Origin: Pseudobutyrivibrio sp. UBA1225
GTDB lineage: Bacteria; Bacillota; Clostridia; Lachnospirales; Lachnospiraceae
Assembly: GCA_002309345.1 (NCBI GenBank)
Contig: DBWZ01000019.1
Location: 1-45,485, forward strand
DNA: 45,485 bases
Direction of reading: 5' to 3'
Of this stretch, positions 34,359 to 42,802 are shown piece after piece; within the stretch, counting starts at the first letter, position 1; the number at the start of each line of letters is the position of its first letter. The notes beneath the pieces were generated by a model. It was not told the origin of the DNA. It did no database searches and was given only the letters and a program-made list of their open reading frames with translations. The translations under genes were made by a program, and so were the position numbers.

Positions 34359-35444
34359 ATGAAAGTTATTCATTGTGCGGACCTGCACTTAGACTCCAAA
34401 ATGGAAAGCAATTTAGATAGAGATCAAGCCTTGGAGAGGCGCTCGGAGTTGATAGAGACCTACGAGCGTATGGTGGACTATGCCGTGGAAAACCAAGTGC
34501 GAGCTATCCTCATTGCTGGAGATTTGTTTGATAAGAGTTATATTCGAAAAGAAGTAAAAAAACGTGTGGTTGAGCAGATTTTGGCTCATCCTGAAATAGA
34601 TTTTTATTACCTGAAGGGTAATCATGATAAAATCGATTTTATGGAGCCGGGCATAGATGAGGTGCCGGCTAATTTTCATATGTTCACAGATGATGGCTGG
34701 ACTAGCTATCAGTGCGAGGATGTGGTCATCACAGGAATGGAAATTAATTCATCCAACGTGACAACTATGTCTCAGCGTCTAGCTCTAGATTCAGCTGCCA
34801 TCAATATCGTAATGCTCCATGGTCAGCAATCAGAATACGATGGCAAGGACGGCGCGGAGATTATCAATACCACAGCTTTAAAGGGAAAGTTTATTGACTA
34901 TCTGGCATTAGGCCACATTCACAAATACATCTACGAGCAGTTGGACGACCGTGGGGTGTATTGTTATCCAGGCTGTCTAGAAGGACGTGGTTTTGACGAG
35001 ACAGGCGATAAGGGCTTTGTAGTTCTAGAAATCTACGATGGCAAAATACAATCAGAGTTTATTCCATTTGCAAAGAGACGCTTGCACGAGATAGAGGTAC
35101 CTGTCACCGCAGATATGGATATTCAGGCCACAGTGGCAAAAGCCAAAGAATTGCTTGAGGATGTTGATCCACAGGATTTGGTCAAATTTGTAATCACTGG
35201 CGAGCGTGAGTTGGATGATGAGCTTGATATCATCCGCTTTGTGCGAACCTTTGAAAATAAATATTTCTTTGTTAAGTGCTACGACAGAACCAAAACCTTG
35301 GTTGACTACGACAGCTTCCAATACGACAAGTCTCTCAAGGGAGAGTTTGTTAGACTGGTTCAGTCCCAGGACATGGACGAAGATGAAAAGGCCAAGATTA
35401 TCGAGTTAGGTATCAGAGCCATAATGGGGGAGGAGATAGAGTGA
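34359..35444 (+). CDS. SbcD/YhaO-like DNA repair metallophosphoesterase
   Basis: This 361-residue calcineurin-like nuclease has all metal-site motifs: DLHLD (about 8-12), AGDLFD, KGNHD, MLHGQ and LGHIHK. A C-terminal capping region of about 130 residues follows, as in SbcD and YhaO. The ATG at 34359 follows GGGAGAGTGT; the upstream in-frame TTG adds only four residues. The stop overlaps the GTG start of the ATPase partner (GTGA). Together they should form an SbcCD-type complex acting on DNA ends or hairpins. Confidence 0.9.
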   Translation: MKVIHCADLHLDSKMESNLDRDQALERRSELIETYERMVDYAVENQVRAILIAGDLFDKSYIRKEVKKRVVEQILAHPEIDFYYLKGNHDKIDFMEPGIDEVPANFHMFTDDGWTSYQCEDVVITGMEINSSNVTTMSQRLALDSAAINIVMLHGQQSEYDGKDGAEIINTTALKGKFIDYLALGHIHKYIYEQLDDRGVYCYPGCLEGRGFDETGDKGFVVLEIYDGKIQSEFIPFAKRRLHEIEVPVTADMDIQATVAKAKELLEDVDPQDLVKFVITGERELDDELDIIRFVRTFENKYFFVKCYDRTKTLVDYDSFQYDKSLKGEFVRLVQSQDMDEDEKAKIIELGIRAIMGEEIE

Positions 35445-38110
35445 AATTAATATCTTGTTACATTGCTCATTTTGGCAAAATCAAAGATTTTTCATATAAG
35501 TTTAATGATGGATTCAATTCTATTCTTGAAGAGAATGGATGGGGAAAGACAACCTTTTCTGTGTTCATGAAGGCTATGTTTTATGGCCTTGAATATTCTC
35601 CAAACACCAAGAAAAAGCTTCTAGAACGCAATCACTATCTGCCTTGGGATGGCAGCCTTTGTGGAGGAAACATTGTTTTTTCTGCCAAGGATAAGGAATA
35701 TCGAATCGAGAGAAGCTTTGGTAAAACAGATAAGGACGACACATTTGCTCTGTACGACAACATTACAGGGCTTGTTTCTAGTGATTATTCTGAGGACATA
35801 GGCGAAGAGCTTTTTAGAGTGGACAGAGATTCCTTTGAGAAGAGTGTCTACATTCCTCAGCTTGCAGTGGCGACAGCCATGACAGATTCCTTGAATGCCA
35901 AGATGGGAAATCTTGCAGCAGCAAAGGATGATATCAGCAACTTTGATGTGGCTTTAAAGAGCGTCAAAGATGCTAGGGTTGAGTACACCCGAAACAGCAA
36001 GATTAATCCAGGTAAGCTTTTTGGTGTAAAACTAGAAATCAATAAATGCAAAGAAGAATACGAAAAGCTTCCTGCCATCGAAGAAGGCGTAGAGGCTATG
36101 AGCTGCCTCGTGGAAGAAAAGCAGGAAACCTTGGAAAATCTAACAGAGGAAAAGGCAAAGCTAACGGAGCTCATACAAAAACAGAGTAAGAGAGAGCAGG
36201 AGCTAGGTGCCTATAGAACACACAAAGAAAACTTGCAGCAGGAGCAGGCAAAGCTAGAGGAGCTTTCAAAGTTCTTTGAGGCAGGCATGCCAACTGACGA
36301 TGAAATTATAGTTTTAGAACAATCTGAAAGAGATTTGGCTGTCCACAACCGTGCTCTCGGTGCATTAAATGCATCAGATGATAATAGGGATGTTTTTGCA
36401 GCACCGTTTACAGAGCGAATCCCAGACGATGAAGACTTTGCCCTTTGGAACAAGATGGCAACCAATCTTTCCGAGCTTAGGGCAAAGGCAGAGCATTCTA
36501 AGCTATCTGAAGAATCGAACCGTCAGTTAGGTGAGCTTAAATATTTCTTTAGCAAGCTTGTGCCTACAGATGAGCAGCTTGCCCATATTGAAAGGCAGAC
36601 AACTCAGATTACAAGAGTCGAAGAACGTATCGCCCAAAGTAACGAGCGACTTATTACGCTGAGGGCAGAGCGCGAAGCCAACGAAAAGTTGATGAAACAG
36701 CACAGCCTTAGGGTTTGGTTTATTTTAGGTGGAATACTTTTATTGATTTTTATTTTTATAGGTGCTGTATTCACGAGATATATTTCTGAAATTACAGGTC
36801 GAATCGTAGAAATCGTTTGTCTGGTGGCAGTTATAGTGGATTCATTGCTTTTGATTATCAGCGGCAGGCGTGCGCTTCAAAACAGAAACCGCGATGAGCG
36901 AGAATACAAAGACAGGATTGCAGAGGAAGAGGATGCACTTGAAATTAGCAAGATAGAGCTTAGTGAATATCAGGAAGAGTGCTCGGAATTCTTGTCGAAT
37001 TTCTTGCTCACACGTGCTGATACCATGCAGGAGAACGTATATGAAATCCGCCGCAAGCTAGATCAGTACCGCCATCTTTTAGAGGAAGAAAAGTCTAGAC
37101 ACAGTGAGGCCGCAGGCACCCTCGACCAATTGGCAGATGTTCAGCTAGAGCTTTATACCAAAATACAACCATTCGCCGGCACCTATGGCATCAACCTTTA
37201 CGAGGAGGGCGGCGAGTACGAATTCTTATCTAGACTCAAAATAGATGCAGATAGATACACTAAATACATGGAGGAGCAGGCAGCCGTCGCTCGTCACAGA
37301 AGAGCTATTAAGACTCTATCGGAGGATATTTCAAATGTACTTTCAAAATATCCGGTAGATAGCCAGCTTGAAACAGCAGATAAAATCCATTCCATAGCCC
37401 TTAAGAAAAAGGAATATATTGCTATATCAGATCGAATTGAATCTCTCAAAGAAGGCATACTTAAGTTTGAGAATGAATATGATGTTAATGAGCAGGTTCA
37501 GTCTGTGGATGATTTGCAGCAGCAACAACAGCTCTTAGACGAGCAGATAATGGATTTGAACAAGCAAATTCTCCAAGAAAAGGAGAATCTTTCTCAGGCA
37601 CTTGAGGAGGTTGAAAGACTTTCGGATATTGCCGAGCAGATAGAGCGTCTAGAGGTAAAGGAAAAGGAATACAAGAAGAACGCCAACCTCCTTGCGAAGA
37701 CAGAAGACCTATTGCAGAAATCACGTGAGAGCTTCCAAGCCAAGTATATGCAGCCTCTTCAAAATGGATTGCATCAGTATCTTGAGCTTATAGACGGCAA
37801 AGGAGGCACCAAATCTGGCTATGCCATCGAAGACTTTGAACTCGACATGGACCTCAATATAAAGCTTACATATTCAGGCAGCACCAAAACATCCGACTAC
37901 CTATCACAAGGCTATCAGGATTTGGTGGCACTATCATCTAGACTTGCCTTAGTAGACGTGCTCTACCCAGAGGAAAAACCAATCCTCATCTTAGACGATC
38001 CATTCACCAACCTAGATGACAAAAAAATAAAGGAGTCACTCAAACTCCTTCACGAAATAGCCAAAGACCGTCAAACCATATACTTCACGTGCCACGAAAG
38101 TCGCCTGTAG
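35441..38110 (+). CDS. SbcC/YhaN-like AAA ATPase with membrane segments
   Basis: This 889-residue ATPase has an N-terminal half-site with Walker A in EENGWGKTTFS (about 30-40), long coiled coils (about 200-290, 340-420, 490-560 and 600-780) and a C-terminal half-site. The latter carries the signature region YLSQGYQDLVALSSRLAL and Walker B ILILDDPFTNLDD. Two hydrophobic helices (about 425-447 and 457-475) sit in the middle of the coiled coil, as in YhaN-type proteins, suggesting membrane attachment instead of the zinc hook of SbcC/Rad50. It starts at GTG, coupled to the nuclease gene. Confidence 0.87.
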   Translation: MKLISCYIAHFGKIKDFSYKFNDGFNSILEENGWGKTTFSVFMKAMFYGLEYSPNTKKKLLERNHYLPWDGSLCGGNIVFSAKDKEYRIERSFGKTDKDDTFALYDNITGLVSSDYSEDIGEELFRVDRDSFEKSVYIPQLAVATAMTDSLNAKMGNLAAAKDDISNFDVALKSVKDARVEYTRNSKINPGKLFGVKLEINKCKEEYEKLPAIEEGVEAMSCLVEEKQETLENLTEEKAKLTELIQKQSKREQELGAYRTHKENLQQEQAKLEELSKFFEAGMPTDDEIIVLEQSERDLAVHNRALGALNASDDNRDVFAAPFTERIPDDEDFALWNKMATNLSELRAKAEHSKLSEESNRQLGELKYFFSKLVPTDEQLAHIERQTTQITRVEERIAQSNERLITLRAEREANEKLMKQHSLRVWFILGGILLLIFIFIGAVFTRYISEITGRIVEIVCLVAVIVDSLLLIISGRRALQNRNRDEREYKDRIAEEEDALEISKIELSEYQEECSEFLSNFLLTRADTMQENVYEIRRKLDQYRHLLEEEKSRHSEAAGTLDQLADVQLELYTKIQPFAGTYGINLYEEGGEYEFLSRLKIDADRYTKYMEEQAAVARHRRAIKTLSEDISNVLSKYPVDSQLETADKIHSIALKKKEYIAISDRIESLKEGILKFENEYDVNEQVQSVDDLQQQQQLLDEQIMDLNKQILQEKENLSQALEEVERLSDIAEQIERLEVKEKEYKKNANLLAKTEDLLQKSRESFQAKYMQPLQNGLHQYLELIDGKGGTKSGYAIEDFELDMDLNIKLTYSGSTKTSDYLSQGYQDLVALSSRLALVDVLYPEEKPILILDDPFTNLDDKKIKESLKLLHEIAKDRQTIYFTCHESRL

Positions 38111-38117
38111 TGCAAAC

Positions 38118-38757
38118 ACACCTCCGCCTTACCCAAATTGCGGATGTACTTGCCACCGGCAGCTCTCACGGCCCCAGCCCCAGGCTGTCCTTGTGACAAT
38201 TGAGCTAAGATTGTAGATTTTCTTAATGCTAAAACACCACCATCCGTGGATGTACTTGCATCGATTTTACAATTATAGAGAAAATGTATTTTCATAGCGG
38301 ACACTTTAAGAATTATAAAAGCTTCCACAACCTAACTTAGGGAGATTGCTTTGCAACTCCATTTGCCAAGTGAAAGTATAAAAGTGATTTTTTCATATAT
38401 AGTCACCAATGCACATTCGGCGTCCTGCCTCAGCGTGCATTTTCAGCCGCCGTCCTGGCGGCTGATGACTATATTATGTAAAAATCACTTTTGCTTTCAC
38501 TAGGCGCATTACAATGCAAGGCAATCTCTCCTAAGTCAGGTCTGTGGAAGCTTTATATATATGATATTTGTGTCCGCAAAAGAAAATACATTTTCGATAG
38601 AATTGTAAATAGTTGCAAGCACATCCACTAGAAAGGATGGTGGTGTTAGCATTATAGAAAATCTAAATCTTATGCGACGTCACAAGGACAGCTTGGGGCT
38701 GGGGCCGTGAGAGCTGCCGGTGGCAAGTTATTCAGGTTCTTGGTAAGGCGGAGGTGT
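38118..38757. repeat. Long inverted-repeat element 2 (complete, about 640 bp)
   Basis: ACACCTCCGCCTTACC (38118-38133) pairs perfectly with 38742-38757. A 50-base block (38148-38197) pairs with 38679-38728 with one mismatch. ATATAGTCA (38397-38405) pairs with 38466-38474. The apex folds into two perfect mini-hairpins: AATGCAC/GTGCATT (38408-38441, inner GGC-GTCCT-GCC) and TCAGCCGCC-GTCCT-GGCGGCTGA (38443-38465). The element lies between convergent genes, and its right end covers the last 30 bases of the zinc-ribbon gene. Internal minus-strand frames (38071-38328) look spurious. No gene is supported in the 617-base gap. Confidence 0.92.
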
Positions 38758-39015
38758 TTTACGATATTCGAGGTCACCGTCTTGTATCCATTCGTGGATG
38801 ATGGAACGGTCGATTCCGAATTCCTGGGCTACAATCATTTCGTTGACGTCGTAGTTTTCGGTGATGAATTCTTTGACTTTTGGAAACAGTTCCTTTTTGA
38901 TGCATTCTTTGCATTTATCGTAGGGTGAGCTCATAGGTATCCTGCAGCCACAGGATACGCATGTTTTCTTTAAATGGCCTTCATCTGATAAAAAAGTATA
39001 GCTTGAATGTCCCAT
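38728..39015 (-). CDS. Zinc-ribbon plus helix-turn-helix protein (YvyF/TIGR03826-like)
   Basis: This 95-residue protein has a CxxC...CxxC zinc ribbon (CVSCG, then CKECI) and a small helix-turn-helix (VKEFITENYDVNEMIVAQEFGIDRSIIHEWIQDGDLEY). That resembles the YvyF-like flagellar-operon proteins of Firmicutes, but no flagellar genes are nearby. The second ATG (39015) is favoured because AAGGGGA stands 6-7 bases before it; the first ATG (39021) is too close. It follows murD by 12-18 bases. Its last residues (TPPPYQEPE) are encoded inside the terminal arm of the long inverted repeat, so the C-terminus may be a product of repeat insertion. Confidence 0.8.
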   Translation of the reverse strand: MGHSSYTFLSDEGHLKKTCVSCGCRIPMSSPYDKCKECIKKELFPKVKEFITENYDVNEMIVAQEFGIDRSIIHEWIQDGDLEYRKTPPPYQEPE

Positions 39016-39032
39016 AGTCATTCCCCTTACTT

Positions 39033-40322
39033 TTATAGTCCTATTTGTTCCTTAAAGAAATCTCCACGTTGCTCGAAATTCTTGAATACGCCGTAGCTGG
39101 CAGATGCAGGTGAAAGAATCACAGCGGTGCCTTTGGTGGCGTTGGTCTTTGCGAAGGTGCATGCATCAGCTAATTCCTCTATGTAGTGAACCTTTTCCAT
39201 GAATTCTGGCTGCGCTGTGGCCAAAAGCTTTTCGAGGATTACCTTGCCACTGTCGTACATCAAAATGATGTGCTCAAGTCTTGTGGTAGGTAAGAACTCT
39301 ACTAGAGGCTCATAGTCGATTCCTCTGTCCATTCCCCCGAGGAGGATAGTACCTGCATTTGGAATAGCCTTTATAGCGCTTATGGCTGATTCCACAGTTG
39401 TTGAAATCGAATCGTCGTAGTAATCAATACCATCCTTTTGACCTATGAATTCAAGACGATGAGCAAGTGTCTTGAAGGATTTTAGCGCTTCAATGAAATC
39501 CTCGTCTGAGATGTCGTAACGTTTGCATACATCGTAAACAAAAGCTGCATTAAACAGATTATGGGTGCCACGAAGTGTGATGCCAGGGATATCTTCAAAT
39601 GAAGCAAAAGGCAAATCCCCTGTTTTGACTCTGACTACAGCAGCCTTGCATTCACCTGGTGCTGGGAGGCACTCAGGATTGCAGAAAAGGTAGTCATTGT
39701 AATCTTGGTTCCTGTAGATATTTTGTTTTGCAGCCCAATATTTTTCAACTGTGCCATAGTGGTCTAGATGGTCTTCGTACAGGTTGAGCAAAATAGCCTT
39801 GGCTGGAGCATAGCTGGCATACTCAAGCTGATGGCAGGAAAGCTCGAAAATAACTATTGTTCGAGGGTGAATCTGCTCAGTGATATCAAAAATTGGGAGA
39901 CCAATGTTGCCGCCAAACAAAACATCCTTCCCACAACATTTAAGTATATGATATAAAAGTGAAGATGTTGTGGACTTGCCCTTGGTTCCGGTGATACCTA
40001 TTGTCTGTGCGCCAAACACCTGAAGGAATAAATCCGCCTGACAGGTTATGTGGCAGGTGTATTCACTGATATTCTTTGGAAGGACGATGCCAGGGCTCTT
40101 GAATACAACATCGTAATCATTCAAGCAATCTAAGTAGGCTGCGCCAGTGATAACGTTGTGGGTAGCTGTAAGGTCTGAACTGACAGCGTTTGCATCCGCA
40201 ATGTCGAGGCACTCATAGCCACCGACTGATAAAACCATTCTAAAGCTTGATTGACCCTCTCGGCCAAAACCAAGTATCAATACCTTTTTGTCTTTAACTA
40301 AATTTCTAATTGTTTCTTTCAT
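39033..40322 (-). CDS. murD: UDP-N-acetylmuramoyl-L-alanine:glutamate ligase (MurD family)
   Basis: This 429-residue Mur ligase has an N-terminal Rossmann-like domain (KKVLILGFGREGQSS), the ATP loop GITGTKGKSTTSS (about 109-121), HLDHYGTVEKYWAAK and a C-terminal glutamate-ligase domain with YYDDSISTTVESAISAI. Standard MurD adds D-glutamate to UDP-MurNAc-L-Ala. The gene overlaps by one base the end of a MurL-like epimerase gene, which suggests the MurD2 variant that adds L-glutamate. Length alone does not separate the two. Confidence 0.92.
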   Translation of the reverse strand: MKETIRNLVKDKKVLILGFGREGQSSFRMVLSVGGYECLDIADANAVSSDLTATHNVITGAAYLDCLNDYDVVFKSPGIVLPKNISEYTCHITCQADLFLQVFGAQTIGITGTKGKSTTSSLLYHILKCCGKDVLFGGNIGLPIFDITEQIHPRTIVIFELSCHQLEYASYAPAKAILLNLYEDHLDHYGTVEKYWAAKQNIYRNQDYNDYLFCNPECLPAPGECKAAVVRVKTGDLPFASFEDIPGITLRGTHNLFNAAFVYDVCKRYDISDEDFIEALKSFKTLAHRLEFIGQKDGIDYYDDSISTTVESAISAIKAIPNAGTILLGGMDRGIDYEPLVEFLPTTRLEHIILMYDSGKVILEKLLATAQPEFMEKVHYIEELADACTFAKTNATKGTAVILSPASASYGVFKNFEQRGDFFKEQIGL

Positions 40323-41707
40323 TATTTCTCGATTGCATCCTTAACTATCTTGGCAAAGTAACCATTTAAGCCATGAACAGATGCAAATTGTCCTTTGTAG
40401 TTTTTAAATGGAATGACATCGCCATGAGCCATATCCTTGTAGTGAGCTAAAAGCACAGGTAGCTGAACACCCTTTGCCTCATATTGGCTGATTGCCTCGG
40501 TAAGTGAAGAATTTACCTCATCACGGCTACCGACACATTCAAATGGCTTTTCAGGGATGACGCCACAGAGCTTATCGAAATCATCTATAAGTGATTCGTC
40601 TTCGAAAAGACGTTTTCCAAAAATCTTGTCCAGCTCATCAAGTGAAAGATAAGGGGACAGAATGATATAAACAAACAAGCACTTAGGGCAGTGACCGCAC
40701 CAAATGTCTTGCTTGCTGCCTACGTTACAGCTTTTGAAGATGCCATGGTAAGCTTTGAATCTTGAAAAAAGCATGGCAATCTGAAGCTCAGATAAAGGTC
40801 TGAGGAAGCTGAAGTAGTAAACGCCAGAATTAATAAACTGTGATTCGTATTTACGGAAGTCCTCTTCAAACTCGTAGCTCTTTGAATACTGGTGATTTAC
40901 GTAGCTGCCTTCCACAGTAGACTCGTTGGCTGAGTTTTCGTTGGAAAGAGCAACGTAGCTGATGCCGTTAAGATATCCAGCAATGATACTAGAGAACGCA
41001 ACAAGAGCCGAGAATGGGGTGTGACCATTCAAGTAGCCCTGCTTGTTTAAATCTAGCATGTTGGAATCTAAAGTACGCTTGGCGTAGATTGTTTTGTCCT
41101 TGAGGTTTGCCGTGATGGCAGTCTCCTCTGTAGCGCCGCGAGAATTGATAATGTAGCAGTATCTATCTGCTTTGCCGTTTAACAACTCGATGCTGACAAC
41201 GGAATCCTTGCCACCGCCAATAGGAATTATAACCTTGGCGTTTGAATTCATATCAGGATGCTTCAAAGCTGAAGGCTTAACGGTGTATCCCGGTGTGTTT
41301 TCATCGCAAGTGATTCGCATAAACGAATCAATGCTGTCGGTTATACCGTTGGTGTAGTAGAATTCACCGAGGCCGCCCCAGTAAAGCTTTTTCCACCAGT
41401 CCATCTGTGCTTTGGTGATAGAGTGATTTTTGATTATAACCGATGGTGGACAGGCGATTTTCCAATAGCTGATTAGCTCAACCATTCCTAGGGAAAATAC
41501 CATTTCGTCGATTAGATCATTATCAAGCTGATAGTCGACTGTATTTAATCTAGCAATCCTCCATGTGGGATGAAATGAAGAAAGTCCATCAATCGAAAAG
41601 CTGTAGGTGATGGAGATTTCATCATCGGAAAGCTGGTATGAATAATCTTCGTATGTAAATGTAGGAAATCTGTCTCTACATTCTTTGTAAAAATCTTGTC
41701 TGCTCAT
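40322..41707 (-). CDS. murL: Candidate MurL, UDP-MurNAc-L-Ala-L-Glu epimerase
   Basis: This 461-residue protein carries a PP-loop-like VIIPIGGGKDSVVSIELL (about 177-194), which fits an ATP-using enzyme. Further signatures are ALSNENSANESTVEG, HQYSKSYEFEEDFRKY and a cysteine-rich WCGHCPKCLF. MurL, first described in Xanthomonas with MurD2, epimerises the terminal L-Glu of UDP-MurNAc-L-Ala-L-Glu using ATP. Size, ATP-loop type and direct coupling to a murD gene support this assignment; I cannot run the family search that would prove it. An AAAGGAAAT site precedes the ATG, and an extended -10 TGCTATACT lies on the minus strand at 41786-41781. Confidence 0.65.
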   Translation of the reverse strand: MSRQDFYKECRDRFPTFTYEDYSYQLSDDEISITYSFSIDGLSSFHPTWRIARLNTVDYQLDNDLIDEMVFSLGMVELISYWKIACPPSVIIKNHSITKAQMDWWKKLYWGGLGEFYYTNGITDSIDSFMRITCDENTPGYTVKPSALKHPDMNSNAKVIIPIGGGKDSVVSIELLNGKADRYCYIINSRGATEETAITANLKDKTIYAKRTLDSNMLDLNKQGYLNGHTPFSALVAFSSIIAGYLNGISYVALSNENSANESTVEGSYVNHQYSKSYEFEEDFRKYESQFINSGVYYFSFLRPLSELQIAMLFSRFKAYHGIFKSCNVGSKQDIWCGHCPKCLFVYIILSPYLSLDELDKIFGKRLFEDESLIDDFDKLCGVIPEKPFECVGSRDEVNSSLTEAISQYEAKGVQLPVLLAHYKDMAHGDVIPFKNYKGQFASVHGLNGYFAKIVKDAIEK

Positions 41708-41780
41708 ATATTTCCTTTAAATCAATTTGGTCTTAATTTATAATTAAACTGTTGAAGGCAAAAGCCTTTAACATCTAAAG

Positions 41781-41786
41781 AGTATA
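41781..41786 (-). promoter_or_regulatory. Candidate -10 of the murL-murD promoter
   Basis: On the minus strand an extended -10 TGCTATACT ends here, about 75 bases before the murL start. The -35 is weak. A small AAGGC/GCCTT hairpin lies in the leader. Confidence 0.5.
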
Positions 41787-41833
41787 GCACAAATTAACCT
41801 AACTTTCGAATAGGATATGAGGAGAGAGTACGT

Positions 41834-42802
41834 ATGCCACATGTAGGGGGACAGAAATACAAAATAATTAATGAATACCAAATTCTCATGGAAGAAAGCG
41901 ACGAGAAACATCAAATCAATGCAATAGATATGACAAGACGACTTGAAAAGCGCGGAATTCCAGCGGAGCGCAAAGGCGTTTACAAGGATATGGCAACCTT
42001 GATGGAGGCAGGCGTTGATGTGGTCAAGGGAGACAAGGGCTACTATATTGGCTCTCGTGCTTTTGAGCTGGCAGAGCTAAAGCTACTGGTGGATGCTGTT
42101 GGCGCATCAAAGTTCATATCTCAAAAGAAAACAAAGGAGCTTGTGGATAAGATAACAACCTTGGCTAGTCTCGACGATGCAACTCAGCTCAGCCGTCAGG
42201 TGGTTGTGCCGGAAAAGGCAACCTCAGCCAACGAAAAGATTTTTTACACTATAGATGTAATCTACCAGTGCCTAGATAATGACAGGCAGATGGATTTCAA
42301 ATATCAGGAGTGGACACTAAATAAGGAGATGCGTCCACGCCACGGTGGCAAGACTTATCACGTCAGTCCAGCGTTCTTGCTTAGAAATGACGAAAATTAC
42401 TATCTTGTGGCCTACGATTTGGAGAGCGGTGAAATCAGACATTATCGTGTGGATAAAATACTTTCAGCGGCCATGAGTGAAAAGGAGCGCTTAGGTAAAG
42501 AAGAAATAAAATCTCTTAATCCCCACGAGTACGCCAAGCAGCATGTAAGTATGTTTGCAGGTGATGATCGAGTAATAACCATCAAATTCAGGCAGCAACT
42601 GATAGGAGTTGTCTTAGATAAATTTGGCTCTGGCATCGACATCCGCAAGGACGGCGATGATTATATAAAGGCTAGAATTCAGGTGGCGGTGAGCCCGCAG
42701 CTTTACGGTTGGCTCACAGGTATTGGCGCCACAATATGCTTCCCCAAAACCGAGGCTGACGCTTACAGGGCCTACCTTGAGGGGATAATTAAGATTATAT
42801 AA
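41834..42802 (+). CDS. WYL-domain transcriptional regulator
   Basis: This 322-residue regulator has an N-terminal winged helix (about 10-75; INAIDMTRRLEKRGIPAERKGVYKDMATLMEAGVDVV), a central WYL domain (about 135-235; MDFKYQEW, MRPRHGGKTYHVSPAFLLRNDENYYLVAYDLESGEIRHYRVDKI) and a WCX-like C-terminus. WYL proteins sense ligands such as nucleotides or nucleic acids; the target genes here are unknown. It is divergent from murL. Its end overlaps the convergent SDR gene by eight bases with no terminator between them. Confidence 0.9.
   Translation: MPHVGGQKYKIINEYQILMEESDEKHQINAIDMTRRLEKRGIPAERKGVYKDMATLMEAGVDVVKGDKGYYIGSRAFELAELKLLVDAVGASKFISQKKTKELVDKITTLASLDDATQLSRQVVVPEKATSANEKIFYTIDVIYQCLDNDRQMDFKYQEWTLNKEMRPRHGGKTYHVSPAFLLRNDENYYLVAYDLESGEIRHYRVDKILSAAMSEKERLGKEEIKSLNPHEYAKQHVSMFAGDDRVITIKFRQQLIGVVLDKFGSGIDIRKDGDDYIKARIQVAVSPQLYGWLTGIGATICFPKTEADAYRAYLEGIIKII

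Noticed and set aside
38071..38328. Minus-strand ORF of 85 aa in element 2, sharing the peptide pattern LALRKSxILAQLSxGxPGA with the ORF at 45269-45454
   Set aside because: The similarity follows from the shared DNA repeat. The mirrored arm breaks the frame with stop codons, there is no ribosome binding site, and the frame overlaps the ATPase gene end.
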